Numbered from the stretch's first letter, positions 24,691 through 37,076 are shown. The stretch is 64,000 nucleotides of DNA from Limonium bicolor (GCA_023374045.1 CM041778.1:403866438-403930437), one strand, 5' to 3'. Notes: generated by a model not told the origin, from the letters alone. Made by a program: numbers and translations.

Positions 24691-26459
24691 CAAAATGTGT
24701 TTTAAAGGCTTCTAATGATGGGGGATTGAATGGTAATGGTTGTAGATGATGTTTAGGACTTGTTTGGTGACTCGTAAAATTCCTAAGAAGTATAAACAAA
24801 TGCTAAAAGTGAGTGTGTAAGTTATGAACTTAAGACCACAAGGGTAAAATCAAGTATAACGGGACAACGGGGTTAACTATGGGTGCACTAGGCGTTAAAT
24901 AATCGTATTGCCCTAATGTTAATGGAAACGATTGTAATGTTACCAGTTGTTCAAGAATTATTCAAGGAACATATGATGGCACATTAGAGTGAACCCTTGG
25001 TGACAGGTATGGTTTTCTTACAACCTGTGTCCTACCGATTACACCGGCTTGTATGCCAACCTATTTTTCTGTATGTTTGTCACCTTGCAAGATAAAGCAT
25101 GAAATGAGTTTACAGTAATTCAATTATGTGGCGTATTTTGTTCCGATACAGTTTAACCTCGAATATGTGTTAAACCGTAGCTAACCGACTCTAGGATCAC
25201 ATAAGAGATCGGTATTCGGATTTAAACGTCCCAACCTACGGGAACGTTCTAACTACGGCTATCTGTCGTTAGTTGTATATAGTGGTTGTGTGTGATGTGT
25301 GTTGCCCTTGTGTATGTTGCGGTGTAACGATGGATGTTATGTTCATGTATGCGGATGGTATCTTACCTCCCCTTTGTGTCTAATCAAACTTGACTAATTA
25401 TAATGTAACTTGTTCTGATAAGCCCCATGGAGGGAGCTTCTAACTAGTGTATAACTTGGGGGTGAGGAATCCGGGAGTCCCGGTCGCGCACGTGTGTTTG
25501 GGAGTTGATATCTACAGTTGATTCAACTCCCTCTCTGTTCGGTTTTTTCTTTCTTGGAATTCAATCTCCCACGAGCCTTATCAAAGGGCTCTTCTGCCTT
25601 GACTTATGATCGGGGTTAGGGGGATATGTGTACGGTGTGCTTGGGTCCTCTAGATTCGACACACCCTGTGTAAGTTTGCGTTCGACAAACAGAACGACAA
25701 TGTGTTATGTATTTAGATCGACATGAGGACCGATCATCCTCTAGACTCTATAAATGTTGACTAACTCTTATTTCGGTTTGAATCTTCACGTGATTCGTCC
25801 CTAAGCTATGTTGTGTGTGTGTATGGTTATGAGGTGGAAGTATTATGTTCATGTGTATTGCTTTGTGAAACCAAGTTTATATCATTATGAGAACTATTGT
25901 GTAGAGCCCGGTTTAAATGGGTAAATGTTAATCAATAAGAGTGAGGCTTTTTATGGTAAAAACCCTCTAGGCCAAGAACCAAGTAATGCGATTAATAAAC
26001 GTTAATGTGTTATACGTGATGACTGTATGTCCAATGATTGAATACCTGTTGAATGTGTTGTGTGTTAAAGTATGTCATGCATGATCTAAATATAATCAAC
26101 CTCATGTTCACACGACAATTAGTTGTGCGTGGCCCGGTAGTATGCGGGCTGCACGATTACCATACCAGCAAAGGTGCTGAGCCCCTTTTCGGGCCACCTA
26201 TTACATTTCAGGTACAATGGAGCTGGTAGCCGTTCGAGAGTAGGACGGGGTGGCTGTTTATACATGGGTAGTTAATTAAGTTGCTTATGTATTGTAAGTA
26301 TAGTAAGACCGAAACTGTTATCGACAATAGGTTGTAAATATTCGGTACAGTTGGAATGTAAATGTGTTTGTTTCAGTTTTAGAAATGGTTGGTAACGTAA
26401 AGTTTAAGAGCTCGGTAATCTAGTCCATCAGACCGGTACATTGTGTAAGTATTAGCCTT

Positions 26460-26481
26460 GTTAGCCACGTGGGTGGCTAAC
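26460..26481 (+). repeat. Conserved 22-bp LTR hairpin containing a G-box
   Basis: Identical to the hairpin at 60245-60266 and, inverted, at 6832-6853 and 28751-28772. It lies about 90 bp before the LTR end. Confidence 0.8.
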
Positions 26482-26572
26482 GGCGTGTAACACCGCCCTT
26501 TTAGCCAGTGTTAATGTTGTATTTTCCGCTGCAATTAGTCGTTAAGTATGAATTTACAGTTGGGGTGTTACA

Positions 26573-26840
26573 GATAATAAGCCTGATAATGGAGTATTTA
26601 ATTAACAACTGGGCTAAAAGTCTCACTATAATCATAACCATAGGCTTGAGAGAATCCTTGAGCAACTAAGCGTGCTTTTCTTTTAGAAAAACTACCATTA
26701 GCATTACGCTTAGTTCTGAACACCCACTTAGTGCCTAATAAATTCATATTATATCTGTAGGGGACAAGATCCCATGTATGTGTTTGAGCTAAAGCTGTAA
26801 GTTTTTTCTTCACCGCCTCAATCCATTCAGAGTAAGCCAA
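26573..26840 (-). pseudogene. Ty1/copia reverse transcriptase, N-terminal fragment
   Basis: The minus-strand frame has the copia RT start: 'WDLVP', then 'LGTKWVFRTKRNANG', 'KARLVAQGFSQ' and 'DYSETFSPVV', a fixed signature of plant Ty1/copia RTs. The frame then ends at the insertion point of the LTR at 26572. The remaining RT and RNase H would lie left of the nested block, outside the window. It belongs with the integrase at 27238-28189 and the gag at 28413-33697. Confidence 0.9.
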
Positions 26841-27237
26841 AGCTTGCTTAAGAGTAGGATTATCAGGAACAACAATGGTAGTATTGACTTGGTAGTTAAT
26901 GGTACCATCAGTTCAAATCAAAGGTTTGGAGGAATTGGTTTTAGAACGGGTGAGCATATGATGTGTGGGTTGAGAAGAGATATGAGAGTGGTTAGATAGT
27001 GAAGAAATATGAGAATAAAAATCTGAGGGTTCTTGTTCTGATAGGTTATCAAAAGTAGAATGTGAATTGTGTGAGGGTTCTTTGTCAAAAAATTTTGCAG
27101 AAGCAGAATATTGAGTGTTTTGTAGGTTAGAAATAGAATGTGATGTGTGTGAGGATGGATGGGAAGGTGACTAGGTGAATGAGGCAAGGTTACAAGTGAA
27201 GGAGAGGAAGAGGTCATATTAGGAATAAGATAGGAGT
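26841..27237 (-). pseudogene. Copia integrase-RT linker, degenerate
   Basis: A low-complexity Ser/Pro/Leu/His-rich stretch between integrase and RT. Such spacers are normal in copia polyproteins. Frames are broken and I see no domain. Confidence 0.5.
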
Positions 27238-28189
27238 TTATGGTGGTTGGTGGTGGAGCATTTTTTTGGTTTTGTAGCCTTGATGGTTAGCAGAGTAACC
27301 TAGAAAGATACATTCTTCTGATCGGTGAGATAGCTTGTGATTTTGATATGGTCTTAGATTTGGATAGCAAGCACACCCAAAAACCTGAAGAAAACCATAA
27401 TCTGGATCATGCTGGTGGAGAACTTGAAAGGGAGGTTTTCCTTGCAAAACAAAAGTGGGAGTCCTATTTCTAAGATAAGCAGCAACCTTGAATGCATAAG
27501 ACCAATAGAGAAGAGGCATAGAAGCCTGGGCCATAAGTGTAATCCCCTTATCCATAATAAATCTATGTCTACTTTCCATAGAGCCATTCTGTTGATGAGC
27601 ATGTGGGCAAATGATTCTGTGATTGATTCCTTTTGTTTGAAGAAAAGGAATAAGTGCGTTAAACTCTCCCTCGATCAGTTTGGGACACACCATAATAGTT
27701 TTCCACCATAGCAGCAAAGATAGGGAAGATAGATTTGACCTCTGCTTTAGTGCGAATAGGAAATAACCACACATAAGAGGAATGATCATCCACAATAAGA
27801 AAAAAGAACCTGTAACCAACATCAACATAACTAACAAATGCAGGACCCCATAAATCCATGAAAACCAACTCAAAAGGAGTTTTAGATTTACTAGGAGATC
27901 TGTAATGTGGCAAAGCATGAGTTTTCCCAATACAACAGGCAAAACAAAATTGCATGGGACTAGCCTTATTCACAAGAAGATTAAAAACACTTAAAATCTG
28001 TTTAGTGATAGTAGTATAAGGATGGCCTAGACGCCAATGCCAAACAGCAGGACTAGTCTTGAGAGCATGACAAAGTTGAGGGGAATGAGGAGTAGCATCT
28101 GAAACCACAACATCTTTGTGTGGGAGAGCATACAAACCCTGCTTAACTGAGCCCTTGAGGAGAACTTGATTGGTGGTGCAGTCCTTCAA
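27238..28189 (-). pseudogene. Ty1/copia GAG-pre-integrase and integrase core, frameshifted
   Basis: Two overlapping minus-strand frames cover the integrase. The first (28189-27659) has the pre-integrase zinc finger ('WHWRLGHP' with downstream 'CFACCIGK') and the start of the core ('FMDLWGPA', then 'VDDHSSYVWLFPI'). The second (27942-27238) has 'HQQNGSMESRHR', which carries the catalytic Glu region, and 'VFGCACYPNLRPY...HKLSHRSEECIFLGY', the plant copia C-terminal signature. The frame change falls around 27660-27700. The enzyme would insert element cDNA into the genome, but this copy is not intact. Confidence 0.9.
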
Positions 28190-28412
28190 TTGAAAACAAG
28201 TAAGGTGAAACTCAAATAAGTATTATTTTCCACACAAAAACAGTTAACAGAAAGTAGATGCTTATTCAAATGAGGACTGTAGAATATGTGATTCAACATA
28301 TAATTTCTGCCAGTAGAGGAAATAAGGTCTGTACCCTGGTGTGATATGGGTAGAGAAGATCCATCTCATAAAGTTATAGCCTCAAAACCATTGTAATCAT
28401 AAGAATTTAGAT

Positions 28413-28658
28413 TTAACCGAGAAAAATATCTTGTGAAGTGGTGTGACGCAGCTGTGTCAGGTAATCACTCAGAGGAGGAAGGGAAAGAGATGTAGGTAGT
28501 ATTATTAGCTGAAAAAGATGTAGGAGGTTGAGAATGATGAGAGTAACTGTAACGGTAGTAGCAATCCTTGGCCTCATGGCCTTTCTTAGAAAAAATTTGG
28601 CAAGACACCCCGTTATCAGCATGTCCAGTAAAGAACTGACCTCGGCCATGATAGCCAC
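28413..28658 (-). pseudogene. Copia gag zinc knuckle and start of protease region
   Basis: The minus-strand frame reads 'CQIFSKKGHEAKDC', a CCHC zinc knuckle whose second Cys is replaced by Phe, followed by a Ser/Pro-rich stretch and the region where protease starts ('ASHHFT'). The upstream end is cut by the solo LTR at 28659; the gag continues at 32825. Confidence 0.8.
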
Positions 28659-28750
28659 TGTAACACCCCTACTGTAAGCTTAACGATAAAACGATACTGC
28701 AGCGGAATTATATAGCATAACGATAACTAAACGAGTTGGTGTTACACGCC

Positions 28751-28772
28751 GTTAGCCACCCACGTGGCTAAC
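28751..28772 (-). repeat. Conserved 22-bp LTR hairpin containing a G-box
   Basis: Same sequence as the other three family LTRs, about 90 bp inside the LTR end. Confidence 0.8.
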
Positions 28773-30134
28773 AAGGAAGAATACATACATCTGTATCGGT
28801 CTGATGAACACTCCCGAGCATAAGACTAACAACCATAAATACATCAACATTTACCGAGTACAAATATTTACAACCTTCACTGTACCACTGTTATACCAAA
28901 ATATATCACCACGGGAGCACAGGCGCATCCCGGGTCCATTATCCAAAATATACCAAAATAACCAACATCCTAGGATCTAAAGCCAATCCGCTTCCTCGAT
29001 CCTCATCCTGCAAATAAATATGGAGCCCCCAAAGGGGGTCAGCAACCCTTGCCTGGTATGGTTAACGTGCAGCCGCTGACTACCGGGATACACGCAACTA
29101 ATTGTCATGATAACATGGCATTGATTTTAACATACAACATACATAGCATAGCAAGAAATATTGCATAGCAACAATAACACATACATCACAGGAACATTTC
29201 ACTTTAGGAAACGACCCAACACAGTTAGTAAACTTGGTAAGCCTAGAGAATGATTTCACCCTCATGTTAAGCTTGTTACATAAACTCGTTACCGTTCTGT
29301 TAGTCGAACGAGTAACTTAACTCAAAAGATGCGTCGGATATAGTGATCCGAACGCACCATACATATTTCCCCCTAACCCGATTGGAAGTCAGGTAGGTAA
29401 GCTTTGGCTAAGCTTGTGGGTGGTTCAAATCCAAAAGGAAAACAACCTTAGCATAAGGAGAGAGTCGAATCTGATTCAGATGTCGACCCCCGTACATACA
29501 CGCGTGACCGGAACGACCAAATTCCTCACTCCCCGGTTAACACTTGTTAGAAGTCCCATTGTTGGAACTTAACACAATAAATCACAAGTAAGTATTTGGG
29601 TCCAGTTAGACACACAAGGGAGGTGAGATATATTTCAATAACACATACCACAACCAACTCATACATAGCCGTGGTTAGAGCGTTCCTTAGGTTGGAAACG
29701 TTATTACCGGATACCGTTCTTTTACGTTTTTCCTAGTATTGGTTAACTAACAATCAGTACGCATTCGAGGTTATCGGTATCGGTACGCGCACAACACAAT
29801 AACAACAATGATTGTAAACTTATTTCATGCTTTAATCTCACAAGGTCATAAACACACAGAAAAACAAACAACACACAAGCCGGTGTAAACCGGTAGGTAA
29901 CAGACTGCAAGAAAACCATACCTTGGTCCTTGCTGCGTACGAGTCCCACCAAACATAATTCCTATACAAGATTAATAACGTCGGTTAATTAACTTATTTG
30001 ACTTCCGGTTTACTAAGCATTTTACATGATTATATAACATGTTTTTATGCTTAAACTTACACTTGGTTGTCATCATTATACCCACTAGGGTTTACTACTT
30101 AAGCCACGCTTAGTTTGTTTTTTTTTTAGTTTTG

Positions 30135-30538
30135 GGTCGACCGACCTTACCGACCGACCTTACCCAAGGTCGGTCCATTCCAGTGACATCCGGGTTAGAA
30201 AATTTTACACTACGACCGACCTTGCTAAGTCCGGTCCCAAGGTCGGTCCATTCCAGAACACATTACCGTCTGAAAATTCCACCCCGACCGACCTTGCAAG
30301 TCCGGTCCCCAAGGTCGGTCTATTCCAGAACGTTTTTCCTCTTTGTAATTTAGGCCCGACCGATCTTGGCAAGTTCGGTCCCAAGATCGGTCGATTCCAG
30401 AAACAATTTCCCGTACAAAAATTTAGGCATGACCGACCTTGCAATTCCGGTCCCCAAGGTCGGTCTATTCCCGAGAGTTTTCTGGCAGGGTAAACTGGGC
30501 CCGACCGACCTTGCAAGTCCGGTCCCCAAGGTCGGTCT
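30135..30538 (-). repeat. Hairpin array in LTR, 72-bp period, stem type GACCGACCTTG
   Basis: Six units; CGACCGACC starts at about 30137, 30213, 30285, 30357, 30430 and 30502, so the last five are spaced 72, 72, 73 and 72 bp. Each unit has GACCGACCTTG on one side and CAAGGTCGGTC on the other, with a GTCCGGTCC-type inner arm, and a spacer containing 'ttccagaac'. It is 2.28-2.68 kb from the LTR 5' end. ACCGAC, the DRE/CRT core, occurs many times on both strands. Confidence 0.9.
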
Positions 30539-32824
30539 GCTCCAGACCCTTATTTAAAAATGCTCATTTGCCTCCAAACTTCACCTTACATATCCTAGTA
30601 CGATCTAACCTCATTTGGGCACTTTAACCACACCTTAAGACATCCCCTAAACTCCTTAAATCACCCACCAAAAACCTCCTTAACCATTACACAAATTCTT
30701 GTAAAATCCTTTACACTTATAATGTTTTTTCCTTAGACCTCTAAATGGTGTTTCATACCTATGATAACAACTATTCCAAAATGTTTCCTCACCACCATAA
30801 CATCTTCTCCCAAGCATCATTTACCATCCATAATTCCTTTATGAAACTACTTGAAAATTTCTCCACAAGTTTATACCTCCTCCTTACAAGACATTATTTT
30901 CTCCTTGTTTACCCAAATTCGCATAAGTCCTAAACACCATCTCTCACCATGACTTTGGTGTATTTCAAAACACTCATTTGATTCCTAAATCCTCCAAGAT
31001 AATGCCTAAGTCCTTTTAACACTCAAGAACACCTTAATACATTTTTCTTTCTCTAGTAAAACACTTAGTCATTCCTAGCACTTCCTAGTTCACCAAAACT
31101 CATTTAAACACTTAAAACTTCTTGTACATTAACCACATTTTGACATGGGCTCTACTAGCACATTGTTACACAAACACACACATAGTTTTCACCTTAAAAC
31201 TATCAAGAACACCTAAAATCCATCAAGAACATTCTACACACAAAACTTCACCCAATTCACACTACATCACAATAGTGCATAATTTAAATTGCTTGGCATT
31301 TAGGCCCTTAAATAACATGGCTCTTAGGCCCTTAAATTGCATAAACCTTAAACACTGAATTTCCACATACTAATTGCCTTTGACCTGCAAATACACTCAA
31401 CATCACATATGTTCCTTAATAACCTCCTTGTGGGTATTTTACTAACTCATTTCCCACTGGCTCTTTAGGTAGTTTTAATAAGTAAACCAAGCTCATTTTC
31501 CTAAAGCATTAAAACTACATTAGGTTAGTTCATTTACCTCTTTTCTCCAAGGTTTCTTTCCTTGTTTCCTTGAACTGAAATTTAGCAAGGAGCTTGATCA
31601 CTTGTCAACTTTCTATTCAATATACAAGCAAGGAAATGAGCATTCAAGCTTCATGCTTAAACTCATTTATAAACCCTAAGTTATATATAATGTCTTAAAA
31701 CACCAACATAAATGTTTTACCTTGGAAATGGAAGAGAGTTTGAATAAGTAGCAAGAGAGGACTCCACCTAGCCCTTTGAAGTTTGAAAAGAATCTATAAA
31801 AGATCAAAAGAAAACACCAGTACATGGTGATTCTCGGTCAAGCACAAAAATGAGAGGAAACCTAGTTTTTCTTTGGTTTTCCTTACCTTGAAGCAAAGGT
31901 GATCAACAAGGCATAAAAAGGTGAGCTCAAGCTCCTTCAATGGTGATTCCTCTTGGCACCTAAATGGAGCTTTTGGAATTTTGAGAAGACAAAGTGGAAG
32001 AGCTTGATGAGATTAAGAGAATGGTGGTCTTAGAATTTGTTTTGGTACATGGAGCTAGGAGATATAAGAGTTTGAAGATGGAGAATGGTGATGGCTATAG
32101 CAAAACCGGTTTGGAGTTGGGAGAGAATGAAGAAGATGGTGGGAAATAAGAAAGGAAGAAGAGAATGAAAGGAAAAACTAGCTTGTTAAGATATTTATGT
32201 AAAAGTAAATAGTAAACTTGCTTTATTACTTTCCTTCTTTATTTAACTAGCCAAGTGTGGTGAGTCACACTTAAAAACTGGCCCCCTCTTTAGTTTGGCT
32301 GATTTATGGTCTTTGTTGACCATTTAATTGACTTACATTGACTAATGTCTTAAACTAGTACAATTTGGGTACTATTCACTAATTAGTGCACATAATTGTG
32401 AAATTTTTGGTTTCCCATTGATTTAGACTTCCTAATGTGATACTAAGTAGTACACATGTTAATTAAAGAGTAATGATGGTCATTTAGCCACTCAAAACCC
32501 ATTTACAAGACAATTTTTCAAAAATGTGCTTTAAGGCTCCTTAAAGCACATTTTGTGTTTTAACTTGTTTTCAAGCTTGGTTTTCTTTGGTAATTGATTT
32601 AATATGTCCATTAACATGTAAAAAAGGTCTTGGTAAGCTCTTTAAGTCTTCACCAAGATTATCCCAAGCTTAGAGCACATTTTCGCCCATATTGTCTTTA
32701 TGGTACTTAATTACGTTTTCTATGGTTTAAATTGTTTACCAATATTTCTAAGGCACTTTTTAGCCTTATTATATCATAGTTTAATATTTAAACAACATAT
32801 CAAGGTTTGAGGTATTTCAGCCAC

Positions 32825-33697
32825 ACCCATAATTTGTTCTGCCTCTTCTCCTAAAATTCCTCCCCTGGTTGTTATTTTTACCTTTGTAACTCTTTCCACC
32901 TCTGGTGGAACCAAATTGAGAAGTAGTGGTAGAATTAACCGTGGTGGTATTAGCATGAACAGTTTGAAGAAGCTGCTGATTCTGATGAATAATAGTGACC
33001 TCAAACTGAAGTAAATTGCTCAGGATTTCAAAAGGAGCAAATTGTTATCTAGAGGATAGAATAATAGTAGCAATATGGTTATACTCAGATGGTAGACTTC
33101 TCAAAAGGTAAGTATGAAATTCTCTATCTGAAACCATATGTCCTGTCCCTACGAGAGAATGAACTAGATTTCATGCATGATTATAGTATTCAGCAACTGT
33201 TTCATCCCCTTTTTCTGGATAGTAGCAAGTTGAAGGTGAAAATGGCCTAGATGAGCAGCCGATTGAGCCGCATAAGTTTTTATATAATCTATCTCAGAGT
33301 TCCTTAGAGGTTTTGCATCCCACAACAAACACAATGAGAGAGACTCAGATAGCGTCATATACAGAACTGACATTATGAGCTGATCTAGATTAATCCATTT
33401 TGTATACTTAGGATTGAGTCTCCTTCAATTATTTTTTCTGGACAGGGGTGACTATCATCAACGAATTTATGAAGATGGTTACCTTTGAGGAATGGGACAA
33501 TTGTGGTTTCCCAAAAGCTGAAGTTGCTTTGAATTAATTTGATGAGATTACCGGTAACTTAGAGTACCGATTGCATACTCATCACTGGCGATGAAACAGT
33601 GCTTGATGCTGGGGAAGATAGAGCTCCAACAGCTTGACCTGCGCCAAGGGTTGAAATAGTCGATGAGAAAGGGAAGATGATGCCGCTAGATGGCATT
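32825..33697 (-). pseudogene. Copia gag, N-terminal and central part
   Basis: The putative start Met (33697-33695) is only 5 bp after the PBS. Recognisable gag segments in different minus frames include 'LIKLIQSNFSFWETTIVPFL' near 33540, 'KTYAAQSAAHLGHFHLQLA' near 33270 (UBN2/gag-polypeptide type) and a Gly/Arg/Asn-rich tail near 32860. Several frameshifts and stops make it a pseudogene. The C-terminal zinc knuckle is at 28560-28640, beyond the solo LTR. Confidence 0.78.
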
Positions 33698-33702
33698 TAC
33701 AG

Positions 33703-33714
33703 CTCTTATACCAT
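33703..33714 (-). promoter_or_regulatory. Copia PBS (tRNA-Met, one mismatch)
   Basis: On the minus strand it reads TGGTATAAGAGC, one base different from the standard initiator-tRNA PBS TGGTATCAGAGC. Its position just before the gag start supports the call. Confidence 0.75.
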
Positions 33715-34015
33715 ACTATAAAATAATAAAGCCAGAACAGACACAGGCCCACTCACAATAGAAAGAGCTAAAACATATTTGGTCTATTTACAGACTGGGC
33801 TTAACTTAGTCTCGTTTGTATCCTCCCTTGGAACAACAATCTTTGTCGTGCTGCTGTTTGCGTGCGCAAGTCCTACTTTGGATTCTTCAACTTCTCATCT
33901 TCATTTTGTTGGTGCGCCCTTATATCGGTTACTTTCTACTTCAATTCATCGGCAGAACAAGAGAATTGAGCAGATTAATGAGCAGAATGAAGATTTCGAC
34001 CGCTGTTATTGTAAC
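33715..34015 (-). repeat. Possible copia 5' LTR
   Basis: The LTR must begin right after the PBS. A minus-strand TGTTACAATAACA ending at 34015 could be its 5' end, giving about 300 bp, a normal copia LTR length. The inner end (TAGTA) is not a clean CA and the 3' LTR is outside the window, so the boundary is a guess. Confidence 0.3.
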
Positions 34016-34789
34016 ATGTGTGGACAGGTATCACTCTACTGTGGAGTTTAGAACCGACTACTACGCCGATCTCGGTCTTATCACCGGTAGTGTTACAAGA
34101 ATGACGTCGGATTTATTTTCTGTTCTTTGGCGGCAAAGAAGATAAAGAAGAAGGGGATGTGGGTAACGATAATGGAGCAGAACAAGGGCAGGACGAAGAA
34201 GAATATTTGCTTGTTGTATGCTTAATTTTGACGTGGACAAGGGAATTGAGATCGAAGATCCCCTAGAAGAATATGAAGAATTAGATCACCGATGGGCCCG
34301 ACATGCAGTGGACAGATGTCGGTTCCTTGTGGGACATCTCACCGACCTATTTACACCTTGGATCTTTTCTGAACGACAAGCTATGGCTGTTGTGATCGGT
34401 TTCACCGACCTATTTACACTTAGACATCTCACCGACCTATTTACACCTTGGATTTTTCCGAAATTTGCTATGTTTATGGTTCTGATATGCTTACCAATCG
34501 ATGCGTAGGGAAATACTATTGTAATTACTTTTGCTGTTTGTCTAGGATCTTTAGTGTTAGTGGGTTAACTAGTTTGATGGTTGGTTTTTCTTCGTCGAGG
34601 TTGAGGATGCTTCTACGACTGGTATATATTGGTTGCTCCACATGTTACTATGCATCATTCTTACAGAAACGGTTTACGAATACCAATAGGATTAGGATAT
34701 TCGTTTTTGTCATCAAGCTGATGGCCAATCCTCTATGTACTTCCCTTTATACTAAGGGACGATGTTGGTAGTTTCAAAACAAAAAAAAA
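34016..34789. other. Unassigned sequence with short direct repeats
   Basis: Plus-strand frames at 34218-34508 and 34448-34771 look partly codon-like but match nothing I recognise. Within it (34332-34453) the segment 'catctcaccgacctatttac' occurs twice and a shortened copy once, about 90 bp apart. It may be decayed gene or LTR sequence. Confidence 0.35.
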
Positions 34790-34962
34790 CTACTTGGCGG
34801 AGCCAGAAATTAAAGTTAAGGGGGCAAAGACAGAATTATAAAAGTTAGGGGGGTCTTTTATTAAACTTTTTTAAAAATATTTTTTTTACACTATAATTTT
34901 ATGTAATTTAACAAAGTTAGGGGTGCTTTGCTCCCTCCAGAACACCCTTGACTCCGCCACTG
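34790..34962. mobile_element. Small MITE-like element with GGCGGAGYCA ends
   Basis: Inverted ends GGCGGAGCCA (34796) and TGACTCCGCC (ending about 34958) enclose about 150 bp of AT-rich, non-coding DNA with 'gttaggggg' repeats. Short elements with CAGTGGCGGAGCCA-type ends are common in plants and usually assigned to hAT. I found no clean 8-bp TSD. Confidence 0.5.
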
Positions 34963-36524
34963 ATTGTCACTAGGCGAGCTAATGTAACTTCGCAAAATTT
35001 ACTTAACTATCATATGAAGAGATGACCTGAAAATCAGTATAAGGCAGAAAGGAAAGCAAATCTGGTCCAAAGAATTGCTCTGTCCAGCATTAGAGGAACA
35101 AGTAAAGCATGAATGTGCCCTGAAAAATTACGTAATTCTTATAGCATAGGTAGGCCTCAGACGGCTCAATGAAGGAACTAAACGTTTTGTGGGATTAATC
35201 TGATTGAACGTGATAGGAAGTCCCAAAGTCTGGTGGGGACACATAATATGCGGATGCAATCTAGGAGCTTGAAGGAACCTCATTATATGCTGAAACAATT
35301 GGAATTTTAGTCCTTGAGTTTTATCTTTTATTTGTAGGTTTCGGTTTTGTAAGCCGTATGGCATCCTGGCAAGGAGTAATCCTCTGCTACAATACCAGTT
35401 TCTTGGTTGAAATTAGCTACATCTGTAATCCCCTGAAAAAAAAAAACATATGAAGAGATGAATATTCCTGAGGACAGACCAAGTTAGATTCGGGTTGAAA
35501 GTTTAGCGTCGAAAATTAGGGTCGGCCTATATTTAAACGAAAATGTCCCTATTTATTGATAAATATAGTTTTATTAAACCATATTAATATTTTTAATTTA
35601 TAAATACTAAAATTAATAAAATATAAAAACAGTAAAAATAATACAAAGTTAAGTTTATAAATGTATTAACTAAATAATGTAAAAATACATATGTATACTT
35701 CAAAAACTTAAAAATAATTAGTATTATAAAAAGTTTAATATATTATCTAAAATTTATAAATTTATTTAAAAGTCTACAAAAGTAGTAAAGAGAATGAATT
35801 TTTTTTTTATAATATTACTTTGTGAATTTCAAGTAAAACGTATCAGATCCAAATAATGCACTATATTTTATAATTTATATATTACTAAGTTGGAGAAAAA
35901 TTAAACTTGTAATATTGTATATTTTTCAAATTTTACATAATAAAAAAATATCAATATTACTTAAAGTATTGAATTTTCATTCTCTTTGTTGTTTCATTAA
36001 ATAATATACAAATTGTAAAAATATGATGCATTTGCATATTTCTAAAATATAAGTAAGAATGCAAAGAGAATGGAAATTTAATATTTTCACTAATATTAAT
36101 ATTTAAACATATATTAGCTAAATTTTAAATAATTTACGTAATTTCTTGAATTAATAATATATAAAGTTAAAATTATAACACAATATTTGGATGGTATAAG
36201 TTTTACTTAAATTATATAAAGTAATATTAAAAATAAAAGATCGTTTTTCACTATTTTTGTATTTTTTTTATTAAATTTGTAACTTCTATGTACTATTTTA
36301 TATTTTCTCAAAAAATTTAACTTTTATAACTATATATATATTTAATTCTATACAATTTTTATCCGATATAAATACTCTTAAATTTTATTTTTTTACATAT
36401 ATTTTATTATATTTTGTGGTATTTTGAGATTTAAAAATTATATTATATAACGAGAACTTTATTTATTACCAAATTGGTGTATGTTTGTTTTCAAATATTT
36501 TCGATTAACAATTGTGGTACTCTT
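34963..36524. other. AT-rich intergenic DNA, possible gene relic at 35128-35440
   Basis: From 35500 to 36524 the sequence is very AT-rich with no coding signal. The minus strand at 35440-35128 has open stretches with gene-like composition, but I do not recognise the protein and frames are short. No RNA gene or further transposon boundary is visible. Confidence 0.4.
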
Positions 36525-36533
36525 AAATATATA

Positions 36534-37076
36534 AAGAAAAATTATATGTCCCGCCCATGACGTTTGGTGAAATTACACACTCCACCCACGAGATCTCAGA
36601 AATTACTTTTCCCACCTATGAGGTTTCCCCTCTTTTACATCCAGCAACGTCTTCAATTTTTGTTCAATTTAAAAGATGCTTAAACCTTGTCCGAAATTGA
36701 TAAAACTTTACATGGATGATGCTAAAGTATTATATTTTGATCTTATGTCAAATCTGAAGTTTTTTAAGCTCACATGTGACCCATGGGACCCAATGAAACA
36801 TGTGACGTGTGAGCGCATTTTCATTGGGTCCCACAAGTCACATTTGTGCTTAAAAATTTAGATTTCTCATTGAGCCAAAATATAACACTTTGGCATCGTC
36901 CATGTAAAATTTCATCAATTTTGGACTTTGAAGCATCTTTTAAATTGAACAAAAATTAGAAAAGTTGTTGAATGTAAAACTGGGGAAGCCACATAGTTGG
37001 GGAAAATAATTTCTAAAACCTCGTGGGTGAAATGTATAGTTTCGCCAAACGTCATGGGTGAAGCATTTAATTTTCC
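36534..37076. mobile_element. Foldback Mutator-type MITE, 543 bp, TSD AAATATATA
   Basis: Nearly the whole element is an inverted repeat: the left arm (36534 to about 36790) pairs with the right arm (about 36815-37076). The centre is a smaller inverted pair built on 'ccaatgaaa' / 'ttcattggg'. Ends read GAAAAATTA and TTAATTTTCC. AAATATATA flanks both sides (36525-36533 and 37077-37085), a 9-bp TSD typical of Mutator-like elements. It has no transposase. The terminal motifs ('cccacccacgag', 'gaaatta') resemble the Pack-MULE at 42591. Confidence 0.85.

Larger units (their letters stand above)
22324..26572 (+). repeat. 3' LTR of plus-strand element, 4249 bp
   Basis: It starts TGAAATACCCC after a PPT and ends GGGGTGTTACA at 26572, where copia reverse-transcriptase sequence resumes. 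It carries the family hairpin array (24497-24690), the conserved block at about 26110-26250 and the 22-bp hairpin at 26460-26481. The right flank GATAA (26573-26577) is the expected TSD; the left partner should lie outside the window. Confidence 0.9.
28659..32819 (-). mobile_element. Solo LTR, 4161 bp, with 5-bp TSD GCCAC
   Basis: Plus-strand ends are TGTAACACCCC and GAGGTATTTCA. GCCAC flanks both sides (28654-28658 and 32820-32824), and the copia gag reading is continuous across the two flanks. No internal region, PBS or PPT is present, so this is a solo LTR left by LTR-LTR recombination. It carries the family 22-bp hairpin (28751-28772) and the most regular hairpin array (30135-30538). The part from 31120 to 32819 resembles 9420-11298 at lower identity. 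Confidence 0.95.

Noticed and set aside
24479..24799. 106-aa minus-strand frame rich in Gly/Pro/Arg/Thr over the hairpin array
   Set aside because: The apparent repeats in the protein are the 72-bp DNA hairpin units read through. The same happens at 30205-30516 and 58096-58449.
27409..27711. Plus-strand frame of 100 aa
   Set aside because: It is the antisense shadow of the copia integrase on the minus strand.
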